This document shows, piece by piece, positions 47,260 through 59,555 of a stretch of 64,000 nucleotides of DNA (position 1 is the stretch's first letter; each line of letters starts with the position of its first letter). The stretch lies in assembly GCA_961205875.1 (NCBI GenBank), contig OY540810.1, positions 24,366,001-24,430,000 of the forward strand, written 5' to 3'. The notes under the pieces are model-generated. The model searched no databases, had not been told where the DNA came from, and saw only the letters and a list, made by a program, of their open reading frames with translations. The position numbers and the translations under genes were made by a program. The stretch comes from Sialis fuliginosa (Eukaryota > Arthropoda > Insecta > Megaloptera > Sialidae).

Positions 47260-48594
47260 GGGATGGGTATAATACAGATTTGACTATATTATTTTTTTTA
47301 CAAATATATTTTTTTGATGAACTCAAGAAAGTATATCAAACATATAAAGGGGTCAATGTATAGACTCAAATAATAATCACTACATCAACATTTCTTAAGC
47401 TATTATCAGGTGTCCACAAAATAAAAACGAGCATGAATTTCAAACTTACAATTATAATTGTATTGTGTTCTAATAAAAATAATTTACATCATATTTATAT
47501 AACTGAATGAGAATCCTCAATTTTTTTGATAATGGGGTACGCTAACACTAAAGCTTAAGAACCGTTTCTCTACAACTGGCACCTGTCTTGGATATATATT
47601 TTTTAATTGAAATGCACAGAATTAGAAATATTTATTGATATTTGATTATTACCATTTCTGAATATTAATCTATATCAATCGGCTAATAGGTGGTAAAATG
47701 GTGGATATTTAAACTAGTTATTAGTATAATTTATTTATTAATTATTATCATAGCAACTGCTTTACATTATTTCAAATTTGACGATTCTCTTTCTTTTATA
47801 TATTTTGTGTCATAGTACTTATCATTTTGTAATCATTAACAAGTGTCCATCACTGCGTGCTTATTACTGGATTTACTTTATCTATTACTGGAGAAAAAAC
47901 ATAAACAAAATAAAAGGCTATAATTTAAAAAACAAACTATATTTGCGGACTATGGTAATTAAATTGATTAAATAAAGAGTTACTTTTTTTATTAGTAACA
48001 TGAGTTTGTGAGAATTACAAAAAGAAGCCCGTCAAACACAAGAACAGTAAACCTTGCTCTTATAGCGGCCATAACTGGTGCCAGTAACTTCTGTATAAAT
48101 CTTTAAGTTCTATCAGTATAAAATATATTTAATGGACGTTTCGAGTCTATGAGTCATTTTATAGGTAATAGAATCCATTTTAAGATTTTAAAATTTATTT
48201 ATTTATTTTGAGTAGACTTGAAAATTACTGAACCGATTTTGATAGGATTAACACTTTTATAATTGTACGCTATTAAGAAATTAACAGTAATATACCAAAT
48301 CTTATTGTTAGTAAGATTTTGATTGTTACACAGTATTAAATAAAACGATTAATTTAAATTATGTGTATATATTATCTCGCATATCATTTCAAAGAAGGGT
48401 GAACAGTACATCCAACGAAATAAACATTGCAATAATGTGGGCGGATTGTGTGGTAAAAAGAGTGGTGGGGGTGTGATATGGTTTTTTTTTAAAAGTAATA
48501 TTTTCTTCTTTATATAGCAAAATGACTACTAGGACATTTCAAAAGAATTATATTTTTATACACGTACCTACATCCTAACATAATTATTTTAATG
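47260..48594. other. AT-rich non-coding stretch
   Basis: No gene or repeat recognised. The 65-codon frame at 47778-47975 is hydrophobic and AT-driven. Confidence 0.35.
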
Positions 48595-48602
48595 GTGTAG
48601 AG

Positions 48603-49228
48603 CAGCGATTTCCAAACTGGGAGGCGCGGACTACTGCAAAGGGAGACGCGAAAAGTTTAACAGAAGTGTACTTTTCATAACATAACCTTTACGTATAATT
48701 ATAAATAAAAAATAAATTTATACAAATAAACTTTTATAACATAACATTGTTTTTTTATATATTATCTGTTCCTGAAAGGCACGTTATTGTGTAGTTTTAG
48801 ACTAACAACTATTGAAAAGGAAAAACTGATAAAATTATCATGCGATACTTCAAACAAAAATTTTGAGTGAAACCCTAGTTCAATTTTGGTTGAATCGAAA
48901 TGAAGAATATAATACGTAAATAATTCGTAATATCGTATTTATGCGAAGCGAGATTTTCTGCGTTAGTTGTAATGAAATCCAAATATCGAGACTATTTAGT
49001 AATAGAAAAAGAGATACGAGTAGCACTCTTCTCAATGACACCTAGATTTAATGAAGTTTGTGTTAATACACAAGCACATTCATCTATCAATTACGTTTTT
49101 TTTTAATTTTTTCAATTAATTCGTTTTTAAAACCGGTTTTTATTATTTTATAAAATAATGAGGGGGAAGGCGCCAAGAATATATTTTTTTAAAAGGAGGC
49201 ATAGTAACATAAAGTTTGGAAACCACTG
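48603..49228. mobile_element. 626-bp hAT-type non-autonomous element
   Basis: Ends CAGCGATTTCCAAACTGGGA and, inverted, CAGTGGTTTCCAAACTTTAT. The flanks GTGTAGAG (48595-48602) and TTGTAGAG (49229-49236) agree at 7 of 8 bases. The start fits the CAGNGNTTNCCAAACT form common in animal hAT elements. Confidence 0.85.
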
Positions 49229-49236
49229 TTGTAGAG

Positions 49237-50149
49237 AAACATGTAATTAAGTAGGCAGTTGAAAAACTGACCAAAATTGTTCTTCAGTAGTCCTGATTTT
49301 CTGAGGAAAACAGTATATTGTATGTATAAATATTAGGTTGTTTTTTTTAATAATTATTTTTAGTTTTTTTTTCTCGATTCCATCGGCCTATGTCATAGCA
49401 TTGAATCTAGATAATTCTTCCAAAATTTCAGACGGCACAAACAGTCTTATTACCATTTAATTAATAGCTCGTTGAAAAAATATAATTTTAATTTCTTTCA
49501 GCAACATTTTGTAGAGAATTAAGTGTTAAATTCATAAATCAAATAATTTTTAAATTCCAAAGTTAAAACATAGGTCAATGGGACTGAGGAAAAAAAAACA
49601 TCCTGATATATATGTAGATATATATTACTTTAATTAATTTATATTATATAATATAATAAAACTTAATGTACGTGCACATATTTTAATTTCGTTTTACGTT
49701 TGTAATATTAAAATAAATACTTATAAAAATGATAAGTTTTTCGATTAGTGATTTGAAACCTTAAACGCGAAAGTAAAAATATGATAGTTATAAAAGTCAT
49801 AAAAGTATTATAAAAACATATTTAATACCGCAGATTATACCCGCAAAAGCTGGATCATCCGTATTTCTAAATCCTTTTTAAAAATTTGATTGTCATCCAA
49901 GCGATTTTTTATAACTGATGTGAAATGAATGGATGTATGTGAGCGGAATTTAAAATACGTTATTTTAACGACATTTTCAAATAACTGTAGTAGAATAAAT
50001 ATATCATGAACTTTATATATGATTTATTGTTATGACAATCGAAAAAAAATCACGTACATAATAATTATTAATAAACGATTGATTTTATGTATGAAGATGT
50101 ATTATTTTTGAAATATTTAAAAACATTCTCAACCCTTGTTTTGCATTTA
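49237..50149. other. AT-rich non-coding stretch
   Basis: No gene or repeat recognised. Confidence 0.35.
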
Positions 50150-50209
50150 TGTATGTATGTGTATGTGTGTGTGTGTGTGTGTGTGTTTGTGTATGTATGT
50201 ATGTGTGGC
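50150..50209. repeat. (GT)n/(GTAT)n microsatellite
   Basis: GTATGTGTGTGTGTGTGTGT with GTAT units on both sides. Confidence 0.95.
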
Positions 50210-50349
50210 CAGCAATGCGGATGTTATATAATAAATCTCAACATCTAAATTACTCGATGATTTTACCATTTGTAGAATATTTTTTCTTTAATACGTAGAA
50301 TTTCTTTAGGTAGGTATTTATAATTATACAAAACAAATTTATCATTTTA

Positions 50350-50520
50350 TTGGGACTGTCTTGTCTCGATTTTTGTAACTGATTGTGAGATTTAATTCGA
50401 TCTCGAATTTTATAAAAGACTCGTCTCGGTCTCGTCTCGTGAAAATTGGTGCTACCTCGTTGGTCTCTTCTAGTAAAAATTAAGTTGGTTTCGTTTCAGG
50501 TGGTATTGCGGTGTGCCGAT
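50350..50520. repeat. GTCTC-motif repeat fragment
   Basis: Repeated CGTCTCGGTCTCGTCTCGTG near 50421 and related words, matching the motif type at 17.1-17.7 kb and 32.0 kb. Confidence 0.4.
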
Positions 50521-50649
50521 TAAAATTTTTCGATTTTTTTTAAATACATATTTTATAAGTAAAATATTCTCTTTTTATACATAACATATATTGTCATCTG
50601 GTGCTTGGTCTTTTCCAACAGAGTAAATACATATTGAGAGTACCTTTAA

Positions 50650-51155
50650 ATTTATGCTAACGTCAAAATGACATTTGATATGTCAAAGTAAATATCAATT
50701 TAAAAAACAAATGATTTTTTGAGATAAATCTTTGTAAAGGTATACATATATATTTTACAAAAAACGCTGTACACCTATATTATAAGAAATTGAATGCTCT
50801 ACAAAAAAGATCCTATAAAATTTTCACGTAACGTATCGTTCTTGAGATATCTTGAAAAAATAAATATTTTGGGATGTCAGTGATATCACTCCTCCCCCTT
50901 ACTCACGATTTTGATGATTTTAAAATGGGACCGTCCTCAAGCCAGAATCAACTAACCAACCACGTTTCATTAATATCGGTTCAGTGATTCATGAGTTATG
51001 CGAGTGACAAAGATTCAGGGGAAATACAGACAGACACGGAGCGAAAAGTGTTTGTGTTGACGTGAAACGGAAAGATCAATTTAAAAATTTGAAATCGGAT
51101 TGTCTCATTCTATAACGATCACAAAGCTTCTCGTATCTTCAATATTGCGAAGAAG
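50650..51155 (+). repeat. Dispersed repeat family A, copy 5 (left end missing)
   Basis: Starts within the GTCAAAATGACATTT unit region and runs through CCTCCCCCTTACTCACGATT to CTTCTCGTATCTTCAATATT. It lacks the AAACATCTGCC left block. Confidence 0.7.
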
Positions 51156-51822
51156 GAAAATAAATGTATTCACAGATAAGTATAAGTACTAAATTTCTAT
51201 TATTCTAAAACGAACTCTATATAAACTGTTTACCTATATGACATGTAATAAAAATAACCTTTATATAATATTCATTCGGTCTTAAAGCCTGATATTATCA
51301 TTGTTAATATCACTCGTGTATATTAACCTCTATAAAATGTACAGATATAAAAATGGTATTATCTTTAAATGTATCTACATGAGCGTATAGACAAGTTTTC
51401 TGGTTTGATTTCCTCTTAAATTATTTTTTTATAAAAATCTATATGAATTCATGGTTGTTGAACGGGTTACATAAATATAATGAACTATATTTTTTTTCAG
51501 TGATATACCGTAATGTCAAAAGAAAAGTAAGCTGTTTATAGAAAAACTTTTCCAGGCGAATGTTTAATGGGAGAAATATTATGATATTTTTGTTATTTAT
51601 TTGTGCCGCCTTTGATTAATTTAAAAAAAATTGAATAAAGTTTTTAATTTTTTCACATAGAATTAGATTCTCAACACAAAAATATAGGTTTTCATTAAAA
51701 AACGTTACTAGGAAAAAAAACATGAAAAACAACTTATTTTTCAAAATAAAAACCATTTATTTATTAGAATTTTTTTAAATTTAATTTTTTCGAAAATTAC
51801 TGAGAAGCGTTTACGTTTATAT
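51156..51822. other. AT-rich non-coding stretch
   Basis: The part 51630-51720 (TTTTTTCACATAGAATTAGA) resembles 7615-7680, so a diverged relative of the 7.4-kb repeat lies here. No gene. Confidence 0.3.
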
Positions 51823-51825
51823 ATC

Positions 51826-51968
51826 ATACATTAGCGGCTATCAGTTAGGTAGTCTATACAGTGCCTAGGAAATGTATATAATGAATTTAATTTCATACAT
51901 TGTCTGATGATTTTAGGTATTCTATAGAATACCTAGGAATTCTATACATTGCCGGTAACATATACAAA
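51826..51968. repeat. Dispersed repeat family C, copy 1
   Basis: CAGTTAGGTAGTCTATACAG through ATAGAATACCTAGGAATTCT to GCCGGTAACATATA. The arms (TTAGCGGC ... GCCGGTAA; GCCTAGGAA ... ACCTAGGAATTC) are loosely inverted. Copy 2 is at 53.03 kb. Confidence 0.65.
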
Positions 51969-52715
51969 AACTAGATAGCAGAACATATTCTCCCTCTGAC
52001 GATACGCTCCTGTACGTGGACATTAAGTATGTATATAAAAATAAACCACGAAACTATGCGCGTAGCTCTATAAATTGCGTGAGGGGCGGATAAAACGGGC
52101 CGTTCCCAAATACTTTATCCCCAGTTATTTGCTGCCAACAAACAGGTGTGTGAGTACAGAATCGATAAAAAGGAGAATAAGTCACTTGAAAAGTGTATAA
52201 AAAAGTTTCTTTTCTTGTATGTATATCTGTTAGCAGGTTATATAGAGATCAATCAATTTAAGATATTTATATTCAGAAAGCTTCTTTTTGTGAGTATATT
52301 TTTGGGAGTCGGAATTTTGGTATTCATAAATTCAAAGAGGTTAAAGAATCAGTGAAAATTAATGTATATCTATAAATATCGTTTCATTTTTAAAGGTATA
52401 TGTTATTGTATTTTATAACTATGGACAGAAGAGTAACATTAATTATTTTGGGGGTTTAAGCATTTATTCGAACTCTTATTCTGAATTTGTTTTAAGATTA
52501 CTTTATTTTATTTTAGATGTATGGCCTTTATTGCTAAAATAACAAAATCACATAAACAATATTGGAACATTTGTATAAAATTGTTAAAATAAAAAATACA
52601 TTATTATCTATTTTGAAAAATCAAATAATTTTATTTCTTTCTAGTTTTTAAAATATTTAATTTTTATTCCGTAGTTATATTATTGTTGTTAAAGAATATC
52701 TTAATTGTCAAAGAT
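51969..52715. other. Mostly AT-rich non-coding stretch
   Basis: A patch at 52070-52115 (GTGAGGGGCGGATAAAACGG) is less AT-rich. No gene or repeat recognised; the 69-codon frame at 52146-52355 has no recognisable domain. Confidence 0.3.
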
Positions 52716-52718
52716 CAA

Positions 52719-52860
52719 CCATTCTTTTTTCCAAAGCTTACTTGGGTTGAATTCAATATTCCACTCGAGTGATTGTTAATTTTGACTGCAAATATACATA
52801 TTTTAGTTTTTCATGGCAACTGTGATTTTTATTAAATAATTTATTAACATATTAGGCCAG
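52719..52860. repeat. Dispersed repeat family D, copy 2
   Basis: CATTCTTTTTTCCAAAGCTT and following sequence match 13013-13150 in the same orientation. Confidence 0.65.
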
Positions 52861-53027
52861 ACGCGTATTAGATTTAAGACCCTTATTGTTAATTAAAATA
52901 ACTTCACAAAAACAATATTAGAACCTTAAATAATATGTATCTAATTAATTTTGCTTAAATATTTTTTCTAGATAGGTATTAAGTGAGATTTAGAGCCCTT
53001 AATCCTATTTATGTTTTTATTTTTTTC

Positions 53028-53168
53028 ATACATTACCGGCTTTCAGTTAGGTAGTCTATACAATGCCTAGGAAATCTTTGTAATTAATAAATGTATTTTA
53101 TACAGTTTCTTGTGATTTTAGGCATTCTATAGAATACCTAGGAATTCTATACATTGCCGGTAACATAT
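53028..53168. repeat. Dispersed repeat family C, copy 2
   Basis: Matches copy 1 almost throughout and abuts the foldback element starting at 53180. The closing block TAGGAATTCTATACATTGCC is identical. Confidence 0.7.
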
Positions 53169-53179
53169 ATTATAATATA

Positions 53180-54298
53180 CAGGATGGCCCGGTTTAAGAT
53201 ACAGATATTTTAAGAGCTAATTCCTTGGCTCATTGTGAGTAAAAAATTGTACGGGAAGGTAGGGTCTATCTTCAACACCCTCTGAAGGATGTTTAAAAAC
53301 TTCCTTCAGGGTAGTACTTACAAACAAAGATTATCTCATAACTTTCAAAGTAACGTAACTAGAGCAACCACAATGAGTCAGTTTCATAGGTAATTAACTA
53401 ACGTATTTTTCAGTACTAGCATTATTGTTAGCCGTGTTTCCAGTTCAGAGTTATTGCTTATTAAAGTCAAAAAATATGTTTATTTTTTTGAAAATTTTTA
53501 TGAAAATGACATTTCCCCCAAAATTACCTACAATATGTGATAGTTATTATCATTATTTTGGTGTGTCATAATGTTACCTACAAATTCACTCTACCAAGTT
53601 TGGACTTGGTTCTTACAGTTTTCTAGTTATAAATTTATCTAAATAATCCCAAAAGTTACTATTTTGCTACCTACCCTATTAAATGAAACATTTTTTTGTT
53701 TGTTTATAATTACATAATTGGTTTTAAAATTATGTAAACATTAACAATAAAATTATGTAATTATAAACAAAAAAAATTATGAATGTTTTATTTAATAGGG
53801 TAGGTAGCAAAATAGTAACTTTTGGGATTATTTAGATAAATTTATAACTAGAAAACTGTAAGACCCAGGTCCAAACTTGGTATAGTGAATTTGTAGGTAA
53901 CATTATGGCACAAAATAATAATGATAAAAACCACCACATATTGTAGGTAGATTGGGGGAAAATGTCATTTTCATAAAAATTTTCAAAAAAATAAACATAT
54001 TTTTTGACTTTGATAAGCAATAACTCTGAACTGGAAACACGGCTAGCAATAATGCTAGTACTGAAAAATACGTTAGTTAATTACTTATGAAACTGACTCA
54101 TTGTGGTTGCTCTAGTTACGTTACTTTGGAAGTTATGAGATAATCTTTGTTTGTAAGTACTACTCTGAAGGAAGTTTTTAAACATCCTGTAGCTCAGAGG
54201 GTGTTGAAGATAGACACTGCCTTCCCGTACAATTTTTTACTCACAATGAGCCAAGGAATTAGCTCTTAAAATATCTGTATCTTAAACCGGACCACTTG
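53180..54298. mobile_element. Foldback element, 1119 bp near-perfect palindrome, TA-flanked
   Basis: Arms 53180-53719 and 53751-54298 are inverted copies with scattered differences, around a spacer of about 31 bases. Ends CAGGATGGCCCGGTTTAAG and, inverted, CAAGTGGTCCGGTTTAAG. TA at 53178-53179 and 54299-54300. The 62-codon frame at 53832-54020 lies in one arm and is not a gene. A transcript would form a hairpin of about 540 bp. Confidence 0.85.
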
Positions 54299-54300
54299 TA

Positions 54301-54925
54301 TATTTATAATGTATATATTTTCAGTCTGTATTTATATACTTCTTAATAATGTTGCCAACCCCTATCAAAATTTAAATAACTTATATATTGAAGTCTCTTC
54401 ATGTTTATATATAAAAAAACCTCTTCAGAGCATGCTAGAAGGAAGGATACAACGTTGGTTTAAATATTAATAAAACTCATTCGGCACCAGAGAAACTTCA
54501 AAATCAACTGTAAGGTCAATATAAGTCGATAAATTTTAACAACAATTTAAACTTCAGCATCAGAATTGCAAATCTGACTTTTAAATGAACTAGCAAATAA
54601 TTTATTTGTTGGATGTAATGAAACATTGGCTGACGATGACGTTAACGGTTAGCGCTGCCATACGGCAAGAGAACGAACTAGGTGCGAATCGTTGCAAACA
54701 TCATTAATTTAGTTCCAAACATTATTTATAGACAATAGACGCGGTTAAAGGACTATGCATGAAAGGGATGAATGAAAATATAGGTAGATATTTATAGGGA
54801 TGATGATTTACTGACATCATAACAATTTAACCGGTTAATAAATGTTACTTGTTTCAAAAACGTAACAAGATTATAAATTTTCAGTAAAATATATTTTAAG
54901 CAAAGAAAAATATTTTTACTATATA
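54301..54925. other. Non-coding stretch, less AT-rich at 54620-54700
   Basis: 54620-54700 (GACGATGACGTTAACGGTTA, GCGCTGCCATACGGCAAGAG) has no repeat match. No open frame of note. Otherwise AT-rich. Confidence 0.3.
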
Positions 54926-54929
54926 GTTA

Positions 54930-55263
54930 CAGGTATTCCTCGACTTACGACGGTTCACACTTACGACCAAATTTACTTCAGAACTACTTAAATTCAATTC
55001 ACAAAATAAATTTAATTTAACAATTTAATCAAATATATCAACAATCAACAATTATTTGTCAACAATAGAACTTTTTGAAAAAAATTACGCGGACATATAA
55101 ATATGTGTAGATATTTTTATTATAATTTTGAATAAAGATTGAACTATGAATTTGAATTTTCTATCTAATAATCTTTTTGTTGTTCTTTGTTTTTTTTTTT
55201 ATGAAACTCGACTTATGACTGATGTCTAGGAACCTATCTCGGTTGTAAGTCGAGGAATACCTG
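54930..55263. mobile_element. 334-bp pogo/mariner-type MITE
   Basis: Ends CAGGTATTCCTCGACTTACG and, inverted, the same sequence up to CGACTTAC. TA at 54928-54929 and 55264-55265. CAG-starting ends with CCTCGACTTA resemble Tigger/pogo-derived MITEs. No coding sequence. Confidence 0.85.
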
Positions 55264-55310
55264 TACTAAATTGTGTTGGATTTATAAAAACAAAATTACT
55301 AGAATCCATA

Positions 55311-55513
55311 CACTGAGAAATAAATGTATTTAGTTAATTATAACAAATTTAATAAATGTTATCAATTAGATATTTGATAACAACACAATGATATAGCTCC
55401 AACATGGGATTTATTAACAGTAACTAAATATCGTGCTCGCCATTAGCAAACATATATTGTTAACTATAAATCAAATTTCGTTATCTATAAATAAACAATC
55501 TCTTTTTTCAGTG
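55311..55513. mobile_element. 203-bp mariner-type MITE
   Basis: Ends CACTGAGAAATAAA and, inverted, CACTGAAAAAAGAGA. TA at 55309-55310 and 55514-55515. It lies only 46 bases from the previous MITE. Confidence 0.7.
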
Positions 55514-55515
55514 TA

Positions 55516-56885
55516 GACAACAAACATTGTTGCCAATTGAAATGAAAGACTATTTTGCGAGTATCTTTTTTATTTTTTTGAGCATTAGAAAGTCAAATTT
55601 TTATAACATGAGATAAACATTTATTTGTACAAGTACCTACACATAAGATTATAAAAATTAAAATGATAGATACATACGTGTACTTTTTAAAGTAAATAAA
55701 TGCAAGCTTTGCATCAATTAAGAACATTGGTATCGAAAAAGTCACATGCAGATAACATATGCGAAATAAAATACTCCTGTTAATTTATATAAATATGGAT
55801 TTACAAAAAGCAACCATTCCAAAACAACGCTATAACAAATTATAATGCATACACATAAAATTAAACCAAATGTAGTAATTCAAAGTTGTTAGTTACCAAT
55901 TAATATAGGGTAAGCGAAATTCGGTGAAAATTAATACCGTGGAGAATTTTGATACTCTATGGACCCAATTTAGTTACATTGAACGTTATTGTTGATATAT
56001 GTAATTTGTGTTTATTTGCTAATATATTTCTTAATTTTAATTAGTGGGGGTTGTTGTAAACAATAACGGTTTATATGAAAATTCAGTTATATTAAAACAT
56101 AATAGTAAACCCTCGCAACAATGAACATTACAGAAGAAACCGTTGTGTGTATTAATATATATGTACATATATACAGTGTGTCCCAGTAAAACTAAAGTAC
56201 TTACACCAAAAATTAGTTGATTTGACCTACTACAGGATGTTTTATAAGTAAAGTTGTAAAAATAACCAAGGACAAACTACCTATATTTTTCAAAATATGA
56301 AAAAAATAAGATAAGATTGTTTGTTTAGAATGCAATTTTGTAACCTATACCGAATTTCAGAACATTAAAAAAACCTTGGAAACAACTTTATAATACTTAT
56401 TTTATTATTATTTTTTAATATTGTACGTATGGTTTTTGCGTAATTACAAATATACACTGATTATTCAAAACTTCAACCCATTTAATACTATAAAAATTAT
56501 AAAACACATACATTCACGTGTAGTTTCAGAACTGCAACAACTAATGTCGGCGAGGCCATAGTATATATTTAAGATATAGTGTATAATACTTACGTACTCT
56601 GGAAAAGAGATTTTGTATGAAAATATACTGCGGTCGGTAAATTATATTTAATTTTTTACTTTTAATTATTAATAAAGTAAAAAATTTCATTAAATGTACA
56701 TGTGTTCTGCTTATAAATTAAAAATCAAATTTTTCGAAATTAAATCTTTTTTTTATTGAAAAAAACAAAAACAAACGGATAGTTCACAACTTACGGAGTG
56801 CTAGGCCAATGACCTTAAACAACAACTACTTCTATACTAATTAAATAAATAAACGCTTATCTCAATATTCAACGTATTATTCCTA
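55516..56885. other. AT-rich non-coding stretch
   Basis: An isolated mariner-type end (ACAGTGTGTCCCAGTAAAAC near 56173) has no partner found. No gene. Confidence 0.35.
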
Positions 56886-56889
56886 ATTG

Positions 56890-57165
56890 ACAGCTGGGTG
56901 GAGTTAGTGACATTGGAATATGAAGAGCGGAACGTCCGAAGTAATCGATGTTCGTTGAGACACGACGACATGATTGCGTGTGACGGGCGCGTATGCTGCA
57001 ATAGAGAGCAGCAACACTGCAGTACGGCGCCACAGAGATCCGGGCACTTCCGGTCATTGGCGGTGGGGTCCCGGATCAATCCGCACACATACACAAAACC
57101 GCAACAACCGTTAAATATTGCAACGCATCGTACATCGCCGCGATTTTGTATTAATGGGCTATAGA
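56890..57165. other. CpG-rich patch with open frames on both strands; possible exon or promoter
   Basis: The only stretch of several hundred bases outside the retrotransposon that is clearly not AT-rich. The plus frame is open from about 56853 to TAG 57162-57164 with no ATG in its first half. The minus strand is open for 141 codons over 56837-57262. Neither translation has a recognisable domain; both are rich in Arg, Cys and Ser, as expected from CpG-rich DNA. On the plus strand TTGACAG| near 56893 could be an acceptor. A terminal exon with its poly(A) signal near 57797, or a CpG-rich promoter read on the minus strand, are both possible. Confidence 0.25.
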
Positions 57166-57990
57166 GAATATTGCATAATATTATCTCTATACAAACATCC
57201 AACACTTTTATGTATTTCATTATTTGATTTGTTCCGATGAATTTATCATATATGTATAACAATACTGATTTTAATTTTAAATGAATTCGCGATTCGTTGC
57301 TAGATACAAATTGATATTGGATTTAATCTAGTGTTTAAATAAAACAATATCTATAGGTATGTATAATACTGATGTGCATGTACAAATGTATGTAAATAAT
57401 ATGGTGTAAATATTTGAACACAACAATTTAAATTATCAGTAAAATGTTCTGGTTCTAAATGTATTTAACTTGAAAATATTTACCTATTTAAACAAATTAT
57501 AACAATATTATAAATTACGAAATTGTGTATAAACTTTCGGTAGTATTTAAGCGTACATTATCTTATGGTTATTTTTAATATTTTGTGTATTATTTTTATA
57601 CATTATATATATATAGTTTTTTGCATTATACTATAGCACTCGCCCCGGAAGCAAAAAAGGCAGTCGTTCTTTAAAATGTAAATTTCAAGATGTATAGCCG
57701 ATCTTGGGACAAAACGATGACATGGGTGCCATGAAATGCTCTTATTCATTGTATCATACATATTTGATATGTTTTGTGTAATTGTTAAGAAAGAACAAAT
57801 AAAGTTTATATATTTTTTATTTTATAATTGTAATTGAGGTAGACGGAGGTGAACTGTACATATTTAGCGTCAACAATGTCTACATTGACAAATTATTAAA
57901 ATCGGGACTAAAAGCTAAGCTAACGTTATTTGCGAAATGTCAAATCGTTATGAATTTGTTCGGAATTTTAAAGCAATGGTAATAAATGTA
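57166..57990. other. AT-rich stretch ending in a poly(A)-signal-like sequence
   Basis: Around 57640-57800 the sequence is less AT-rich and resembles a 3' untranslated region. AATAAA occurs at about 57798-57803, followed by T-rich sequence. No open frame leads into it except the patch at 56890-57164. Confidence 0.2.
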
Positions 57991-57994
57991 TAGT

Positions 57995-58340
57995 AAATAG
58001 TGAACTCGTCCCGGCTTCGCACGGGAGTTAATATTTCACCCCCTGTCGCGTATAGAGAGTTGTAATTATTGTTTTAGCTGACCCGGCAAACATTGTTTTG
58101 CTCAAAAATAATTTGTTTAAAAATTAAACTACATAATTAGCATATATTCTGAATATGAACTAAATCAGGTCCTTTTCGTAAATATCTCGACTCCAGCGCC
58201 ACCTACTGGGTCCACAAAATCTTTAAACTTATCGGAGCACCAAACGAACACATGGTGTGAATATGACTTCGATACATCCAGTGATTTAGGCCTGATGAGA
58301 ACACATTAATACGCACCAATGTTTTTATATATTAAGATTT
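57995..58340. repeat. Fragment of a widespread retroelement-like repeat
   Basis: CGTCCCGGCTTCGCACGGG, ATTTCACCCCCTGTCGCGTA and GCTGACCCGGCAAACATTGT are word types common in insect interspersed repeats. The block ATTTCACCCC-TGTC-CGTAT recurs at 62580-62600 in the same orientation. Family not named. Confidence 0.5.
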
Positions 58341-59090
58341 AAATTATATGCATTATAGTAGTGTATACTGTTAATTTGCATACCTGTATATTAGCATTAC
58401 CTGTTAATTCATTGCTTTTAGTTCTCTGATTTTTACTTAATTAGAACTGTCAATGGGCTGTCATTTATATTTAAAGCTTGAGAGAAAATACTTTATAATG
58501 CCAGACATTAAAAAATGTATATATATGTATAAATGCAGATATTCTCTAAATATTAATAGAATATTGAATATATAGTAAGTGGTTTTATTACTAATTAAAT
58601 TAAAATTATTACCTTTTACCTGCCAAGCATATGAATTCATATATCTTATTATAATTAAATAATAAACGTTAAAATATTGCTGATATCATGGAATTAAAAT
58701 GAAAAACGGTTTCCTTAGTACGCGTAACCGTTGTACGTTTATGAAGAAAATGTAATTAGTGAATCCTTGCTTTGGCACTCACTAAAACTGTGCTAACATT
58801 TGTATAAATCGGAATAATTCAAATTTCCCGCTTTAAGTAAAAATTACATTTACATAATTTGTAGAGTAGAATTAAATATGGTAATTTCTAGACAGAAGTT
58901 AGAAGGAATAATTGTTTTAATATTGTCTCTTTCTTACTTTTTTGTGAAAAAATATAGCACTGCTTTAGAGTATTTTCGGTCCTTTTTTAATTTCTACTTA
59001 ATCTATATAATTTTTCGTTTTATTTAAATTATAATATTAATGATGTAGTGTTATGTATGTATATAATTTGTACATCTCGTAGAGGTATGA
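58341..59090. other. AT-rich non-coding stretch
   Basis: No gene or repeat recognised. Confidence 0.35.
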
Positions 59091-59092
59091 AC

Positions 59093-59213
59093 AAACTATT
59101 ATTCTTAATAAATATGCCTCAACAGGTAAAAATAAAGTTCACAGTAACATATGAATATTTTATTACGATCTTTATTTTACCTGTTGAGGCATATTTATTA
59201 AGAATAATAGTTT
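59093..59213. repeat. Near-perfect hairpin, arms of about 44 bp
   Basis: The arm at 59093-59137 (through AATATGCCTCAACAGGTAAA) is repeated inverted at 59170-59213 with a single A indel, around a 32-base loop. An open frame runs through it, but it is not a recognisable gene. Confidence 0.85.
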
Positions 59214-59555
59214 ATATAGTATGGGTATACGGCAATATAGGCCAATTCCCAAAAGGGAACTTATCCGGAAACTTTTAAGTAAGTAAGGTTAGATCTGTAT
59301 ATTATTAAAGACATTATGTAAATACATACATACATATACATATATACATAGAAAAATGTAAATTAAAGATTGAAGCTAATTATTATGTTTATATAATTTA
59401 TTATTATTTATATACTTTAATTTAATTACCGAATCAACGGCACACCTGCGGCTTCGTCCGCATTTAAAAAAAATTCATTTTTATTTAAAATAATTAATCC
59501 CTATTAGGGCGGAACTTTGAAAAATCGCGATACACGTGTAATAATATGAAAACTA
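59214..59555. other. AT-rich non-coding stretch
   Basis: A short block (CACACCTGCGGCTTCGTCCG near 59442) resembles the retroelement tails at 58.0 and 62.6 kb. Nothing else. Confidence 0.3.

Noticed and set aside
56837-57262. 141-codon minus-strand frame as a gene
   Set aside because: It spans AT-rich flanks and a CpG-rich centre without any recognisable domain, and the opposite strand is also open. Kept only as a CpG-rich patch.
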